Below the pieces are notes generated by a model. The model made no database searches and was not told where the DNA came from. It was given only the letters and a program-made list of their open reading frames with translations. From Pedococcus aerophilus (GTDB lineage Bacteria > Actinomycetota > Actinomycetes > Actinomycetales > Dermatophilaceae): 64,000 bases of DNA. How positions within the stretch are numbered: the first letter of the stretch is position 1; the number at the start of each line of letters is the position of its first letter. Both the position numbers and the translations under genes were made by a program. The stretch covers positions 1,597,942 to 1,661,941 of the forward strand of contig NZ_BAAARN010000001.1 of the NCBI RefSeq assembly GCF_039532215.1. The letters run 5' to 3'. Below are positions 35,035-44,153 of this stretch, piece after piece.

Positions 35035-35792
35035 GCGAGTCGACACCTTCCTCGGGAACGCCCGCGACGAGCGACCCCGTTGCGACGGCACCGGTCCCGA
35101 GTGCACCGGTCCCGACGCGCAGCCCGAACATCTGGGACTCCCCCGACGTCTACGAGGTCGAGAACCTCGGCGTCGACCGTGCCGGCGTCATCGAGGCGGC
35201 GATGGACGCCCTGCACCCCTTCGCGGGCGCCGACCTCGTCGACGTCGGCTGCGGCACGGGGTTCCACCTGCCGCGCTTCGTCGAGCTCGGGTGCGCGAGC
35301 GTGGTCGGCGTCGAGCCCCACCCTCCCCTGCTCGAGGTGGCCGCGGACCGCGTCGCCGGTCTGCCGCGGGTGCGGGTCGAGGAGGGCGTCGCCCAGTCCC
35401 TGCCGCTGCCGGACGACAGCGTGGACATCGCCCACGCGCGGTGGGCCTACTTCGTCGGCGCGGGGTGCGAGCCGGGCCTGGCCGAGCTCGAGCGGGTGCT
35501 GCGTCACGGCGGGACGGCGTTCGTGATCGACAACGACGCGACGACCTCGACGTTCGGCCACTGGTTCTCCCGTGCCTACCCGACCTACGACGCCCTGGCG
35601 GTGGAGCGGTTCTGGGGGCGGCAGGGCTGGTCGCGGGAACGGCTGACGATCCGCTGGGACTTCGACAGCCGGGCCGACCTCGAGGCGGTCGTCGGGATCG
35701 AGTTCCCCGAGACGGCCGCCGAGGGGATCCTCGCCGAGCACGAGGGCACCGGGGTCGACTACGCCGTGAACCTCTGGTGGCGCCTCTTCTGA
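35031..35792 (+). CDS. Class I SAM-dependent methyltransferase
   Basis: A 253-residue protein. After a Ser/Pro/Thr-rich ~35-residue lead, the Rossmann motif I is [19 protein letters not shown], followed by the acidic [29 protein letters not shown] (motif II) and [14 protein letters not shown]. It belongs to the Methyltransf_11 group; the acceptor is unknown. Translational coupling to a Cys-rich YkgJ-like protein suggests they act together, perhaps on an RNA or protein. It sits 33 bases before radA. Confidence 0.85.
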   Translation: MSESTPSSGTPATSDPVATAPVPSAPVPTRSPNIWDSPDVYEVENLGVDRAGVIEAAMDALHPFAGADLVDVGCGTGFHLPRFVELGCASVVGVEPHPPLLEVAADRVAGLPRVRVEEGVAQSLPLPDDSVDIAHARWAYFVGAGCEPGLAELERVLRHGGTAFVIDNDATTSTFGHWFSRAYPTYDALAVERFWGRQGWSRERLTIRWDFDSRADLEAVVGIEFPETAAEGILAEHEGTGVDYAVNLWWRLF

Positions 35793-35812
35793 GCGCTGTC
35801 GGGGCCGCCACG

Positions 35813-35825
35813 TAGGTTGTCCGCC
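35813..35825 (+). promoter_or_regulatory. Leaderless-type -10 element of radA
   Basis: TAGGTT (35813-35818) ends 7 bases before the ATG at 35826. Confidence 0.5.
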
Positions 35826-37211
35826 ATGGCAACCAAGGCATCGACGAGGTCGAGCGGCTACCGCTGCTCCGAGTGCGGCTGGACCGCGCCCAAGTGGGTC
35901 GGTCGCTGCGGCGAGTGCCAGTCCTGGGGCACCGTCGGCGAGGTCGGTGCCGTGACCGTCCGCACCACCGCCGCCGCCCGCGTGGAGCGTCCGGCCCTGC
36001 CGATCGGCGAGGTCGACGTCCGCCGCGCCGCCGCCCACCCGACCGGGGTGGGCGAGTTCGACCGGGTGCTCGGCGGGGGGCTGGTCCCCGGCGCCGTGGT
36101 CCTCGTGGCCGGCGAGCCCGGCATCGGCAAGTCGACCCTGCTGCTCGACGTGGCGGCCCGCGCCGCACGATCGGGCGAGGGCCGCACCGTCCTCTACGTC
36201 AGCGGCGAGGAGTCCGCCGCCCAGGTGCGCATGCGGGCCGAGCGCATCGAGGCGATGGCCAAGACGCTCTACCTCGCCTCGGAGACCGACCTCGCGACCG
36301 TCCTCGGCCAGATCGAGGCCATCAAGCCCGACCTCGTCGTCATCGACTCGGTGCAGACCATCTCCAGCGGCGACATCGAGGGCTCCGCCGGCAACGTCAG
36401 CCAGGTCCGCGAGGTCGCGGCCTCGGTCATCCAGGTCGCCAAGTCCCGCGGCATCGCCACCCTGCTCGTCGGCCACGTCACCAAGGACGGGTCGATCGCC
36501 GGCCCCAGGGTGCTCGAGCACCTCGTCGACGTCGTCGTGCAGTTCGAGGGCGACCGCCACTCCCAGCTGCGGCTCGTGCGGGCGGTCAAGAACCGCTACG
36601 GACCCACCGACGAGGTCGGCTGCTTCGAGCTCTCCGACGTCGGCATCGTCGGCCTGCCCGACCCCAGCGGCCTCTTCCTCTCGCGCGGCACGCTCACCGT
36701 CCCGGGCACCTGCGTGACCGTGACCCTCGAGGGCCGGCGCCCGCTGATGACCGAGGTCCAGGCGCTCGTCGCCAAGAGCGAGATCCCCACGCCGCGTCGC
36801 GCCACCAGCGGCCTGGACTCGGCACGCGTGGCCATGATCATCGCCGTGCTCGCCAAGCGCGCCGGCGCACCGATCGGCAGCTCCGACGTCTACCTGTCGA
36901 CCGTCGGGGGTGTGCGGCTCACCGAGCCTGCCTCCGACCTGGCCATCGCCCTGGCCGTGGCGAGCTCGGTCATGGAGCGACCGCTCAAGGAGAACTCCAT
37001 CGCGTTCGGTGAGCTCGGGCTGGCCGGTGAGCTGCGGGCCGTCTCCGGCATCCCGCGCCGACTCGCCGAGGCCGCGCGGCTCGGCTTCCGCACGGCCTAC
37101 GTGCCTGCAGGTGTCGTGGGCAACGGCCCGATGCCCGAGGGGATGGACGTCGTGGAGTGTGCCGACATCCGCAGCGCGGTGCACTCCGCTCTGCAGGCCT
37201 CGCACGGTTAG
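35826..37211 (+). CDS. radA: DNA repair protein RadA (Sms)
   Basis: A 461-residue RecA-like helicase that extends strand-exchange intermediates. The zinc finger is C-x2-C-x10-C-x2-C (CSECGWTAPKWVGRCGEC). Walker A is GEPGIGKST, Walker B lies in LVVIDSVQT, and the RadA-specific KNRFG motif appears as KNRYG. A Lon-like C-terminal domain follows (AKRAGAPIGSSDVYLSTVGG and FGELGLAGELRAVSGIPRRL). The ATG at 35826 follows a TAGGTT box by 7 bases; a TTG 9 bases upstream is less likely. It is followed by disA, a partner found beside radA in many Gram-positives. Confidence 0.96.
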   Translation: MATKASTRSSGYRCSECGWTAPKWVGRCGECQSWGTVGEVGAVTVRTTAAARVERPALPIGEVDVRRAAAHPTGVGEFDRVLGGGLVPGAVVLVAGEPGIGKSTLLLDVAARAARSGEGRTVLYVSGEESAAQVRMRAERIEAMAKTLYLASETDLATVLGQIEAIKPDLVVIDSVQTISSGDIEGSAGNVSQVREVAASVIQVAKSRGIATLLVGHVTKDGSIAGPRVLEHLVDVVVQFEGDRHSQLRLVRAVKNRYGPTDEVGCFELSDVGIVGLPDPSGLFLSRGTLTVPGTCVTVTLEGRRPLMTEVQALVAKSEIPTPRRATSGLDSARVAMIIAVLAKRAGAPIGSSDVYLSTVGGVRLTEPASDLAIALAVASSVMERPLKENSIAFGELGLAGELRAVSGIPRRLAEAARLGFRTAYVPAGVVGNGPMPEGMDVVECADIRSAVHSALQASHG

Positions 37212-37214
37212 ACT
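37209..37214 (+). promoter_or_regulatory. Possible -10 element upstream of disA
   Basis: TAGACT overlaps the radA stop region, 40 bases before the disA GTG. This gene, in contrast to radA, has a ribosome site (AAGGGG, 8 bases before the GTG). Confidence 0.4.
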
Positions 37215-37254
37215 CGCGGCAGACCGGACCGGCGGCATACAAGGGGTTTGAGAA

Positions 37255-38331
37255 GTGGATCTTCGCGAGGACGACGCGCTCCGCGCGACCCTCGCCGCAG
37301 TGGCGCCGGGCACCGAACTCCGTGACGGCCTCGAGCGCATCCTGCGCGGCCGCACCGGCGCCCTGATCGTCCTCGGCTACGACCGCACCGTCGAGAGCCT
37401 CGCGACGGGCGGCTTCCCGCTCGACGTCGAGTTCTCGGCGACCCGCCTGCGCGAGCTGGCCAAGATGGACGGCGCGATCGTCGTCGACCGGGAGGTGTCG
37501 CGCATCCTGCGAGCCGCGACCCAGCTCGTCCCCGACCCGTCGATCGAGACCAGCGAGTCCGGCACCCGGCACCGCACCGCCGAGCGCGTTGCCAAGCAGA
37601 CGGGGTACCCCGTGGTCTCGGTGAGCCAGTCGATGCGCATCGTCGCGCTCTACGTCGACGGCCGCCGCCACGTCCTCGAGGACTCGCTGGCGATCCTGTC
37701 CCGTGCCAACCAGGCACTGCAGACCCTCGAGCGCTACAAGTCGCGCCTCGACGAGGTCACCGGCACGCTGTCGGCCCTCGAGATCGAGGACCTCGTGACC
37801 GTCCGCGACGTCGCCAGCGTCCTGCAGCGCCTCGAGATGGTGCGCCGCATCCGCGACGAGATCTCGGGCTACGTCGTCGAGCTCGGCGTCGACGGACGAC
37901 TGCTCACCCTCCAGCTCGAGGAGCTCACCGGCGGCCTCGGCAACGACCGCGAGCTCGTCATCCGCGACTACCTGCCTGTCAGCCGGGGCGGGCTCACCCT
38001 CGAGGAGGCGATGGCCGCCCTCGAGGAGCTCACCTCCACCGAGCTGCTCGACCTCTCGGCCGGCGCCAAGGCGGTCGGGTTCGCCATCGGTGGCGACGCC
38101 CTCGACTCCGCGGTCAGCCCCTGCGGCTACCGCCTGCTGAGCAAGGTCCCCCGCCTGCCGGGCGCGATCGTCGACCGGCTCGTCGACCACTTCGGCAGCC
38201 TCCAGAAGCTGCTGGCCGCCAACCTCGAGGAGCTCATGGACGTCGAGGGGGTCGGCGAGGGCCGCGCCCGCGCGGTCCGCGAGGGCCTGTCGCGCCTCGC
38301 CGAGTCGAGCATCCTCGAACGCTACGTGTGA
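37255..38331 (+). CDS. disA: DNA-integrity scanning diadenylate cyclase
   Basis: A 358-residue protein making cyclic di-AMP from two ATP. The DAC domain (~1-145) has the catalytic D72-G73-A74 motif in [10 protein letters not shown] and R105-H-R-T in [12 protein letters not shown] long helical middle follows (~150-290). The C-terminal helix-hairpin-helix domain, [18 protein letters not shown], binds branched DNA, which switches off synthesis in known DisA proteins. The GTG start has AAGGGG 8 bases upstream. The stop overlaps mutY by 4 bases, tying the second messenger to DNA repair genes on both sides. Confidence 0.97.
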   Translation: MDLREDDALRATLAAVAPGTELRDGLERILRGRTGALIVLGYDRTVESLATGGFPLDVEFSATRLRELAKMDGAIVVDREVSRILRAATQLVPDPSIETSESGTRHRTAERVAKQTGYPVVSVSQSMRIVALYVDGRRHVLEDSLAILSRANQALQTLERYKSRLDEVTGTLSALEIEDLVTVRDVASVLQRLEMVRRIRDEISGYVVELGVDGRLLTLQLEELTGGLGNDRELVIRDYLPVSRGGLTLEEAMAALEELTSTELLDLSAGAKAVGFAIGGDALDSAVSPCGYRLLSKVPRLPGAIVDRLVDHFGSLQKLLAANLEELMDVEGVGEGRARAVREGLSRLAESSILERYV

Positions 38332-39254
38332 CCGGTTCACTCGTCGGCGCAGCCAGCGGGGGGGACGCACCCGGAGGGCTGCACGAGCGTGTCCTGGAGT
38401 GGTACTCCGGCGCCCAGCGCGACCTGCCCTGGCGGCGCTCCGACGCCACCGCGTGGGGGATCTTCGTCTCCGAGGTGATGCTCCAGCAGACGCCGGTGGC
38501 CCGCGTCCTGCCGGTCTGGGTCGAGTGGATGACGCGCTGGCCCGAGCCGACCGACCTCGCCGCCGACGCACCCGGTGAGGCCGTGCGCGCCTGGGGCCGC
38601 CTCGGCTACCCGCGCCGGGCCCTGCGCCTGCACTCGGCCGCGGTCGCGATGACCGAGCGCCACGGCGGCAAGGTGCCGATGAGCGAGGCCGAGCTGTCGA
38701 CGCTGCCAGGGGTGGGCGCGTACACCGCGGCGGCGGTGGCGACCTTCGCGTTCGGCGAGCGGACCGTGGTGGTCGACACCAACGTTCGCCGGGTGATCGC
38801 CCGCGCCGTCACCGGCGACCAGTACGCCGCGGCCTCCCCCACCCGCGCCGAGCACACCCTCGCGACGAGCCTGGTCCCAACCGACCCGGACCGGGCCCGC
38901 ACGTGGAGCGTCGCGGTCATGGAGCTCGGTGCCCTGGTCTGCACCGCCCGCGCTCCTCGCTGCGGCGAGTGCCCCATCAGCGACCTGTGCCGGTGGCAGC
39001 TGCGTGGCCGCCCGGCCCACGAGGGTCCGCCGCGGCGCGGCCAGGCGTGGGCCGGCACCGACCGGCAGATGCGCGGCGCCCTGCTGCGTCGGCTGCGCGA
39101 GAGCCCCGGCCCCGTCCCGAGGGCAGCCCTCGAGGCGGTGTCCGACAACGCCCTCCAGCGTGAGCGCTGCCTCGACTCGCTCGTCGCCGACGGCCTGGTC
39201 GAGCCCCTGCCCCGCGACCTCTTCCAGCTCCCCGGCTCCCGCGGGACGAGCTGA
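38328..39254 (+). CDS. mutY: A/G-specific adenine glycosylase
   Basis: A 308-residue base-excision enzyme that removes adenine opposite 8-oxoguanine. The catalytic Glu is in [15 protein letters not shown], the helix-hairpin-helix is [19 protein letters not shown] and the catalytic Asp lies in [10 protein letters not shown]. The iron-sulfur loop C-x6-C-x2-C-x5-C is intact ([17 protein letters not shown]). The MutT-like domain that reads 8-oxoG in E. coli MutY is missing; the last ~85 residues look like a small winged helix, as in other actinobacterial MutY. The GTG start overlaps disA (GTGA). Confidence 0.95.
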   Translation: MTGSLVGAASGGDAPGGLHERVLEWYSGAQRDLPWRRSDATAWGIFVSEVMLQQTPVARVLPVWVEWMTRWPEPTDLAADAPGEAVRAWGRLGYPRRALRLHSAAVAMTERHGGKVPMSEAELSTLPGVGAYTAAAVATFAFGERTVVVDTNVRRVIARAVTGDQYAAASPTRAEHTLATSLVPTDPDRARTWSVAVMELGALVCTARAPRCGECPISDLCRWQLRGRPAHEGPPRRGQAWAGTDRQMRGALLRRLRESPGPVPRAALEAVSDNALQRERCLDSLVADGLVEPLPRDLFQLPGSRGTS

Positions 39255-39255
39255 G

Positions 39256-40683
39256 ATGAGCACGCCGCCGGTGGACGGTCCGCGCAACCGCAGGGCAGCG
39301 ACAGCGCTGCGGCACGGTGCGTCCGCCACCGGTCGGGCGATCGGCCGCGGCACCGTGGCCGGTGCCCGGCTCGCCGGTCGTGGCGGCCGGGCCGGGGCCC
39401 GTCGGGCGCGGGCCTACACCAGCTCCTCGGGCGCGGGCGAGACCGGCCTCGCCCGGATCATCGAGCTGCACTTCGTCAACCTCGCCGGTGACGCGGCCCT
39501 CACGGTCAGCCTCGCAGGGACGATCTTCGCGATCCCCACCGACGAGGCGCGCGGCCAGGTGGCGCAGTTCCTGCTGCTCACCATGGCGCCGTTCGCCCTG
39601 CTGGCACCCTTCATCGGGCCGCTGCTCGACCGGTTCCGGCACGGTCGGCGCTGGGCCATCGGCACGACCCTGGCCCTGCGCGCCTTCCTCTGCTGGGTGC
39701 TGGCGGGCGCCGTGGCCAACGACTCACCGTGGTTGTTCCCCGCGGCCCTCGGGTGCCTCGTCGCGTCCAAGGCGTATGGCGTGACCCGCGCCTCCGCCGT
39801 GCCCCGGTTGCTGCCCGCGGGTTTCAGCCTTGTCAACGCCAACTCGCGCAACGCCCTCGCGGGGGTCGCCGGGATGGCGGTCGGCGGTGGGATCGCGGGG
39901 GCAGCCGCCCAGGTCGGGCCGGAGTGGTCGCTGCGCCTCGCGTTCCTCATCTACGTCGTCGGCACGGTGCTCGCCATCCGGCTCCCCGCGCGGGTCGACT
40001 CCAGCCTCGGCGAGCTCGACATCGAGGACACCGGGCCGGTGCCCGTCCCGCCGCGGGAGGAGGGACGGACCGGTCTCGCGCGCCGACTGCGGGCCCGGGT
40101 CGCTGCGCTGCCCACCGCGGTGCTCGTCGCCCTGACCAGCGCCATCGGAGCCCGGCTGCTCACCGGCTTCCTCACCCTCTTCATGGCGTTCCTCATGCGT
40201 GAGCACCCGATCCCCGGGTACAGCGGCACGCTCGTGCTGGGGCTGGTCGTGGGCGCCGCCGGGGCCGGCAACGCCCTCGGCACGGTGATCGGCAACGCCC
40301 TTCGCAAGCTGCGCCCCGACGTCATCATCGCCGTCGCCCTCATCGCCGACGTCGTGGCCGCGCTCGTCGCTGCCGTCTTCTACTCGCTCGTGACCCTGCT
40401 GGTGCTCGGCCTCGTCGCCGGTCTGGCCGCCCAGCTCATCAAGCTGAGCAGCGACGCCGTCGTGCAGCGCGACATCGACGAGCGGGTCCGCACCCGGGTC
40501 TTCGCGTGGTCCGAGACGGTCCTGCAGATCGCCTGGGTCGTCGGCGGCGGCATCGGCATCTCGCTGCCGCTGATCCCGCAGCTGGGCTTCGGCGTGATCG
40601 CCGGCCTGCTCGTCATCGTCCTGGCCGCCTCGATCCGCATCCGCGTGACCCGCCGTCCCGAGGCCCACCCGGCCCCTCCCTGA
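39256..40683 (+). CDS. Major facilitator superfamily transporter
   Basis: A 475-residue membrane protein with about 10-12 hydrophobic segments after a ~65-residue Arg/Ala/Gly-rich cytoplasmic lead (RGGRAGARRARAYTSSSGA). The MFS loop appears as GPLLDRFRHGRRWAIGTTLAL. A cytoplasmic linker between halves (PVPVPPREEGRTGLARRLRA) is visible. The substrate is unknown. The ATG comes 1 base after the mutY stop, so it is probably the last gene of the radA-disA-mutY run, converging on an acetyltransferase 16 bases away. Confidence 0.87.
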   Translation: MSTPPVDGPRNRRAATALRHGASATGRAIGRGTVAGARLAGRGGRAGARRARAYTSSSGAGETGLARIIELHFVNLAGDAALTVSLAGTIFAIPTDEARGQVAQFLLLTMAPFALLAPFIGPLLDRFRHGRRWAIGTTLALRAFLCWVLAGAVANDSPWLFPAALGCLVASKAYGVTRASAVPRLLPAGFSLVNANSRNALAGVAGMAVGGGIAGAAAQVGPEWSLRLAFLIYVVGTVLAIRLPARVDSSLGELDIEDTGPVPVPPREEGRTGLARRLRARVAALPTAVLVALTSAIGARLLTGFLTLFMAFLMREHPIPGYSGTLVLGLVVGAAGAGNALGTVIGNALRKLRPDVIIAVALIADVVAALVAAVFYSLVTLLVLGLVAGLAAQLIKLSSDAVVQRDIDERVRTRVFAWSETVLQIAWVVGGGIGISLPLIPQLGFGVIAGLLVIVLAASIRIRVTRRPEAHPAPP

Positions 40684-40699
40684 CGCCTGCTGGTGCGGC

Positions 40700-41200
40700 T
40701 CAGAGGGTGAGGAGCATGCGGGTGTTGCCGAGGGTGTTGGGCTTGACCCGCTCGAGGTCGAGGAACTCGGCGACACCCTCGTCGTAGGACCGCACGAGCT
40801 CGGCATACACCTCGGGCTCGACGGCCTGGCCCTCGATCACCTCGAAGCCGTGCCGGGCGAAGAAGTCGACCTCGAAGGTGAGGCAGAAGACCCGCTCCAC
40901 CCCGAGATCGCGCGCGTCTGCGAGGAGCGCCTCGAGGAGGTCGGAACCGACCCCCCGGCCCTTGGCGCTCGGGTCGACCGCCAGCGTGCGGATCTCGGCG
41001 AGGTCCTCCCACATGACGTGCAGGGCGCCGCACGCGAGCAGCCTGGGTTCGCTGCCCAGGTCCTCGGCGACGCGGAACTGCTGGACGGACTCGTAGTACG
41101 TGACCGCGTCCTTGGACACGAGGACGCGGGACTCGGCGTGCGGTCGCACGAGCTCACGGATCCCGCGGATGTCGCTGGTCCGCGCCCGACGGATGATCAC
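40700..41200 (-). CDS. ArgA-like amino-acid N-acetyltransferase
   Basis: A 166-residue GNAT protein close to the short actinobacterial ArgA, which acetylates glutamate (or glutamine) as the first step of arginine synthesis. RRARTSDIRGIRELVRPHAE, IRTLAVDPSAKGRGVGSDLL (acetyl-CoA loop) and VFCLTFEVDFFARHGFEV are typical of that group. E. coli ArgA carries an extra kinase-like domain that is absent here. No arginine gene is near. The start is GTG; no ribosome site is clear. The end (LDLERVKPNTLGNTRMLL) is conserved in this subfamily as far as I recall. Confidence 0.8.
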   Translation of the reverse strand: MIIRRARTSDIRGIRELVRPHAESRVLVSKDAVTYYESVQQFRVAEDLGSEPRLLACGALHVMWEDLAEIRTLAVDPSAKGRGVGSDLLEALLADARDLGVERVFCLTFEVDFFARHGFEVIEGQAVEPEVYAELVRSYDEGVAEFLDLERVKPNTLGNTRMLLTL

Positions 41201-41227
41201 GACGGCCCCCGAAGGGGGTGGCGGCGC

Positions 41228-42433
41228 TCACGCACCGAGCCGGCCGTTCCGGATGTCCTTGAACGTGCTGCGAGCCGAGCCGCCGAGGAGCACGACCGAC
41301 TGGCGCTCCCGGGTGCCGATCGATCCCGGCACGACCACGTTGCGCACCGACGCAGGGCTGCCGACGAAGACGCCGGCCGAGAGGTTCAGCACCTGGGCGG
41401 GGGTGAGGTTCGTGCCGAGGTGGGGCGCCATCTTCCCGAGCAGGCCGGCGAGGCGCGCGGGTCCCATGGCCCTGGCCATCACCATGCCGGCCTTGATCAG
41501 CTCACCCTGGTGGGCAGAACGGCCGAAGTCGCCGTTCGGCAGGTTCTTGCGCTCCCGGGCGAAGGCCAGGGCGCGCTGGGCGTCGAGGAGGTTCTTGCCC
41601 TTCTTCGTGACCTTCATGCCCTCGTGGTCGTCGAGCGCCCGGTCGGCGAAGTACACGATGCCGCCGATCGCCCGGACCATGTCCTTGAATCCCTTGAACC
41701 CGGCGATGACGTACCCGTCGATGGGGACGCCCGTCGCCCTGGCCACGGTGTCGACCTGCCCCTTGACGCCGCCGAAGACGAGGGCGGCGTTGACCTTGCC
41801 GTTGCCACCGCTGGCCAGCGGCACCCACGAGTCGCGCGGGATGCCGACGATCCCGCCGACGCCCTTGGGGTCCACGCCGATGATGTGCAGCGCGTCCGCG
41901 CGGCACTTCTCGACCGGCTGCGGCGTGCGCGCGTCCGACCCGATCGCCAGCACCCGCATCGCCGCGAACGGCGCACGCGACACCTTCAGCGAAGGCCACC
42001 AGCCACCGACGACCTGCCAGGACGAGCCCGACTTGCCCTTGACCAGCAGGGTGACGTCCTTGCCCTGCACCACGGTCGCGATGGGCACGCCCTTCCAGCT
42101 CGCGGTCGACCCGGTGACCGTGAGGGCCTTCTTCCCGACCTTGCGCTTGGCGAGAGCGGTGGCGACAGGTCCACCGGCCGGGACCTTGCCCCCGAGGTAG
42201 ACGGTCGTCATGACGGTGAGCAGGTCCGCGGGCAGGCCCTTGCCGCTCACGCGGGGCGGGCCGGGCGTCGCGGCAGTGGTCGGGGACGTCGTCGTGGACG
42301 ACGAGGCGGGGGCTGCCTTCTTCTCGTCCTTGGTGCAGGCGGCGAGCGTCAGCGGCGCAGCGAGCAGCCCGAGCAGGACCGAACGACGGGGCAGGGAGTC
42401 ACGCACGGAGTCGGAAAGGGAGGGAGGAACCAC
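41228..42433 (-). CDS. LytR-CpsA-Psr family protein, predicted Tat/lipoprotein export
   Basis: A 401-residue LCP protein, the family that transfers undecaprenyl-linked glycopolymers to peptidoglycan. Its signal has twin arginines (LPRRSVLLGLLAAPLTLAAC) and a lipobox ending at that Cys, so it should be a lipoprotein, which is unusual for LCP proteins with their normal membrane anchor. The LCP core has LAIGSDARTPQP (usual form LxxGxD), VDPKGVGGIVGIPRDSWVPL (Arg-Asp) and RALAFARERKNLPNGDFGRS. The GTG at 42433 has TACCCT 7 bases upstream. Confidence 0.88.
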   Translation of the reverse strand: MVPPSLSDSVRDSLPRRSVLLGLLAAPLTLAACTKDEKKAAPASSSTTTSPTTAATPGPPRVSGKGLPADLLTVMTTVYLGGKVPAGGPVATALAKRKVGKKALTVTGSTASWKGVPIATVVQGKDVTLLVKGKSGSSWQVVGGWWPSLKVSRAPFAAMRVLAIGSDARTPQPVEKCRADALHIIGVDPKGVGGIVGIPRDSWVPLASGGNGKVNAALVFGGVKGQVDTVARATGVPIDGYVIAGFKGFKDMVRAIGGIVYFADRALDDHEGMKVTKKGKNLLDAQRALAFARERKNLPNGDFGRSAHQGELIKAGMVMARAMGPARLAGLLGKMAPHLGTNLTPAQVLNLSAGVFVGSPASVRNVVVPGSIGTRERQSVVLLGGSARSTFKDIRNGRLGA

Positions 42434-42446
42434 GCGCAACAGGGTA
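42434..42446 (-). promoter_or_regulatory. Leaderless-type -10 element of the LCP gene
   Basis: TACCCT (42441-42446, minus strand) ends 7 bases before the GTG at 42433. Confidence 0.5.
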
Positions 42447-42498
42447 CGGCGCGACGCCGTACGGCCTGCGCACGCCGACCTCCCCGCGCGTCCGGCCG

Positions 42499-42566
42499 GC
42501 ACGGCGGTGGCCCGAGCACGGCGGTGGCCCGAGCACGGCGGTGGCCCGAGCACGGCGGTGGCCCGA
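42499..42566. repeat. Tandem repeat, 4 identical copies of a 17-base unit
   Basis: GCACGGCGGTGGCCCGA is repeated four times head to tail without a mismatch (starts 42499, 42516, 42533, 42550). It lies in the 207-base gap between the LCP gene start and the LVIVD gene stop, upstream of the LCP promoter. As 17 is not a multiple of 3, it is unlikely to be coding. Confidence 0.95.
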
Positions 42567-42640
42567 CCCCCTGGGGTCCAGCCACCGGTGCCCGCCGGGC
42601 GCGCGCCGGCGGGGTCGTGCGGGTGGTGCAGGTCAGGCGG

Positions 42641-44005
42641 TCACTTGACCTTGTAGATCGGCTGGGTCTGCACGTTGAGCTGGTCCATCTTCACCTTGGC
42701 CGCCTTGCTCAGGGACTTGTCCGTGATGCGCAGGACGTCGAAGCCCTTGCCGAGGTCGGAGGAGTAGACGTGGCCGTTGTAGTAGTAGGACGACCACGTG
42801 CCGCCGCCACCACCTGCCGGGCCCGCCGGGCCGCGCTCGAAGTACCCGATCTCCTTGGGGTTGGAGCTGTCGGTGAAGTCCCAGAAGCTCGTGCCGCCCA
42901 TGTACCAGGACTGCACCATGACGTCACGGCCCTCGACGGGGATCAGCGAGCCGTTGTGGGCGACGCAGTTCTCGGAGTCGAACTGGTGGCGCTGGATCTT
43001 GTAGTACGACTTGAAGCTGAGCTTGTTGTCCTTGCTCAGGTCGTAGATGCCGTTGGCGCCACGGTTCGGGCCGATCGCCGCGTTGCAGGTGGCCGCGCCG
43101 CCGCCGCCGAGCTCGTCCGTGAAGACGACCTTGGTGCCGGCGTTGTTGAACGTCGCCGAGTGCCAGAACGCGAAGTTCGTCGTGTCACGCACGCGCTCGA
43201 CCACCTTGGGCGCGACCGGGTTCTTGATGTCCAGGATGATGCCGTCACCCATGCACGCACCGGCCGCGATGCCCCTGGCGGGGTTCACCGTGATGTCGTG
43301 ACAACCCGAGGTGTTGGTGTAGCCACCGTCGGGGAACAGGTTCGGCTCGGCCACGACCTTCGCGGTCGTCGGGGCCTTCTTGGGCACCTCGATGATCGTG
43401 ATCGAGTCGTGCGGCGGCTTGCAGTCCGGGAACGTCTCGTTCGGCGAGTAGCTCGACACGTAGAGGACGTCGGCCTTCTTGCCGGGGATCAACGAGTGGG
43501 TGTGCGAACCACACGACGTCTCGACCGACTTGATGTACCTCGGGTTCTTCACGTCCGAGATGTCGAAGATCTTGATGCCCTCCCACGACTCCTTGATCGT
43601 CGCGGACTGCGGCACCGAGGTGCAGGAGTTGTCCGACCGCGAGGAGTCGGTCGACAGGTAGAGCAGGTCTCCCGAGACCGTGATGTCATTCTGCGCGCCG
43701 GGGCAGCTGACCTGCGCCACCATCCGCGGGCTGCTGGGCTTCTTCACGTCGTAGATGACGAAGCCGTTGTAGTTGCCGACGAACGCCATGTCGTCCTGGA
43801 AGGCGATGTCGGTCCCGGTCGCGCCCGCGAGGGGTCCGCTGCTCGGGAGGTTGATCAGGTGTTCGACGTTCTGGCTGCGCCCGATCTCGTCCGGTCCCAG
43901 CTGGGTGCCGGACTTGCCGACCCCGTCCGCGGCGAATGCCGCAGTGGCCGGGATGGTGAGGGCGAGCGCGGCGGTGGTGCCGAGCACCATGTGACGCATT
44001 CTCAT
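42641..44005 (-). CDS. Secreted LVIVD-repeat (beta-propeller) protein
   Basis: A 454-residue exported protein: signal peptide (~1-25, ending AAFA), then repeats of the LVIVD type such as GFVIYDVKKPSSPRMVAQV, GIKIFDISDVKNPRYIKSVE and DGIILDIKNPVAPKVVERV, expected to form a beta-propeller. Several cysteines and His/Asp-rich loops (SCGSHTHS, SGCHDITVN, FWHSATFNN, CVAHNGS) could bind metal. The function is unknown. GGAG lies 8 bases before the ATG at 44005. It diverges from a DUF305 lipoprotein with His-rich motifs, and I believe the two families are often neighbours. Confidence 0.85.
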   Translation of the reverse strand: MRMRHMVLGTTAALALTIPATAAFAADGVGKSGTQLGPDEIGRSQNVEHLINLPSSGPLAGATGTDIAFQDDMAFVGNYNGFVIYDVKKPSSPRMVAQVSCPGAQNDITVSGDLLYLSTDSSRSDNSCTSVPQSATIKESWEGIKIFDISDVKNPRYIKSVETSCGSHTHSLIPGKKADVLYVSSYSPNETFPDCKPPHDSITIIEVPKKAPTTAKVVAEPNLFPDGGYTNTSGCHDITVNPARGIAAGACMGDGIILDIKNPVAPKVVERVRDTTNFAFWHSATFNNAGTKVVFTDELGGGGAATCNAAIGPNRGANGIYDLSKDNKLSFKSYYKIQRHQFDSENCVAHNGSLIPVEGRDVMVQSWYMGGTSFWDFTDSSNPKEIGYFERGPAGPAGGGGGTWSSYYYNGHVYSSDLGKGFDVLRITDKSLSKAAKVKMDQLNVQTQPIYKVK

Positions 44006-44141
44006 CTCGCAGGCTCCTGCCGTAGAGGCGTCCGCTCCGACGCCCCTTCAGCGGCGGAATCACGACGTTCCGACCACCCTGCCCGGGGCCGTACCCGCAT
44101 CACAAGGGTGCTTTGTCCTGCTTCCGGTAAAAAATTGCGGT

Positions 44142-44153
44142 TAGGGTGAGGCG
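44142..44153 (+). promoter_or_regulatory. Leaderless-type -10 element of the DUF305 gene
   Basis: TAGGGT (44142-44147) ends 6 bases before the ATG at 44154. An A-tract of six (44129-44134) lies in the spacer. Confidence 0.5.
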
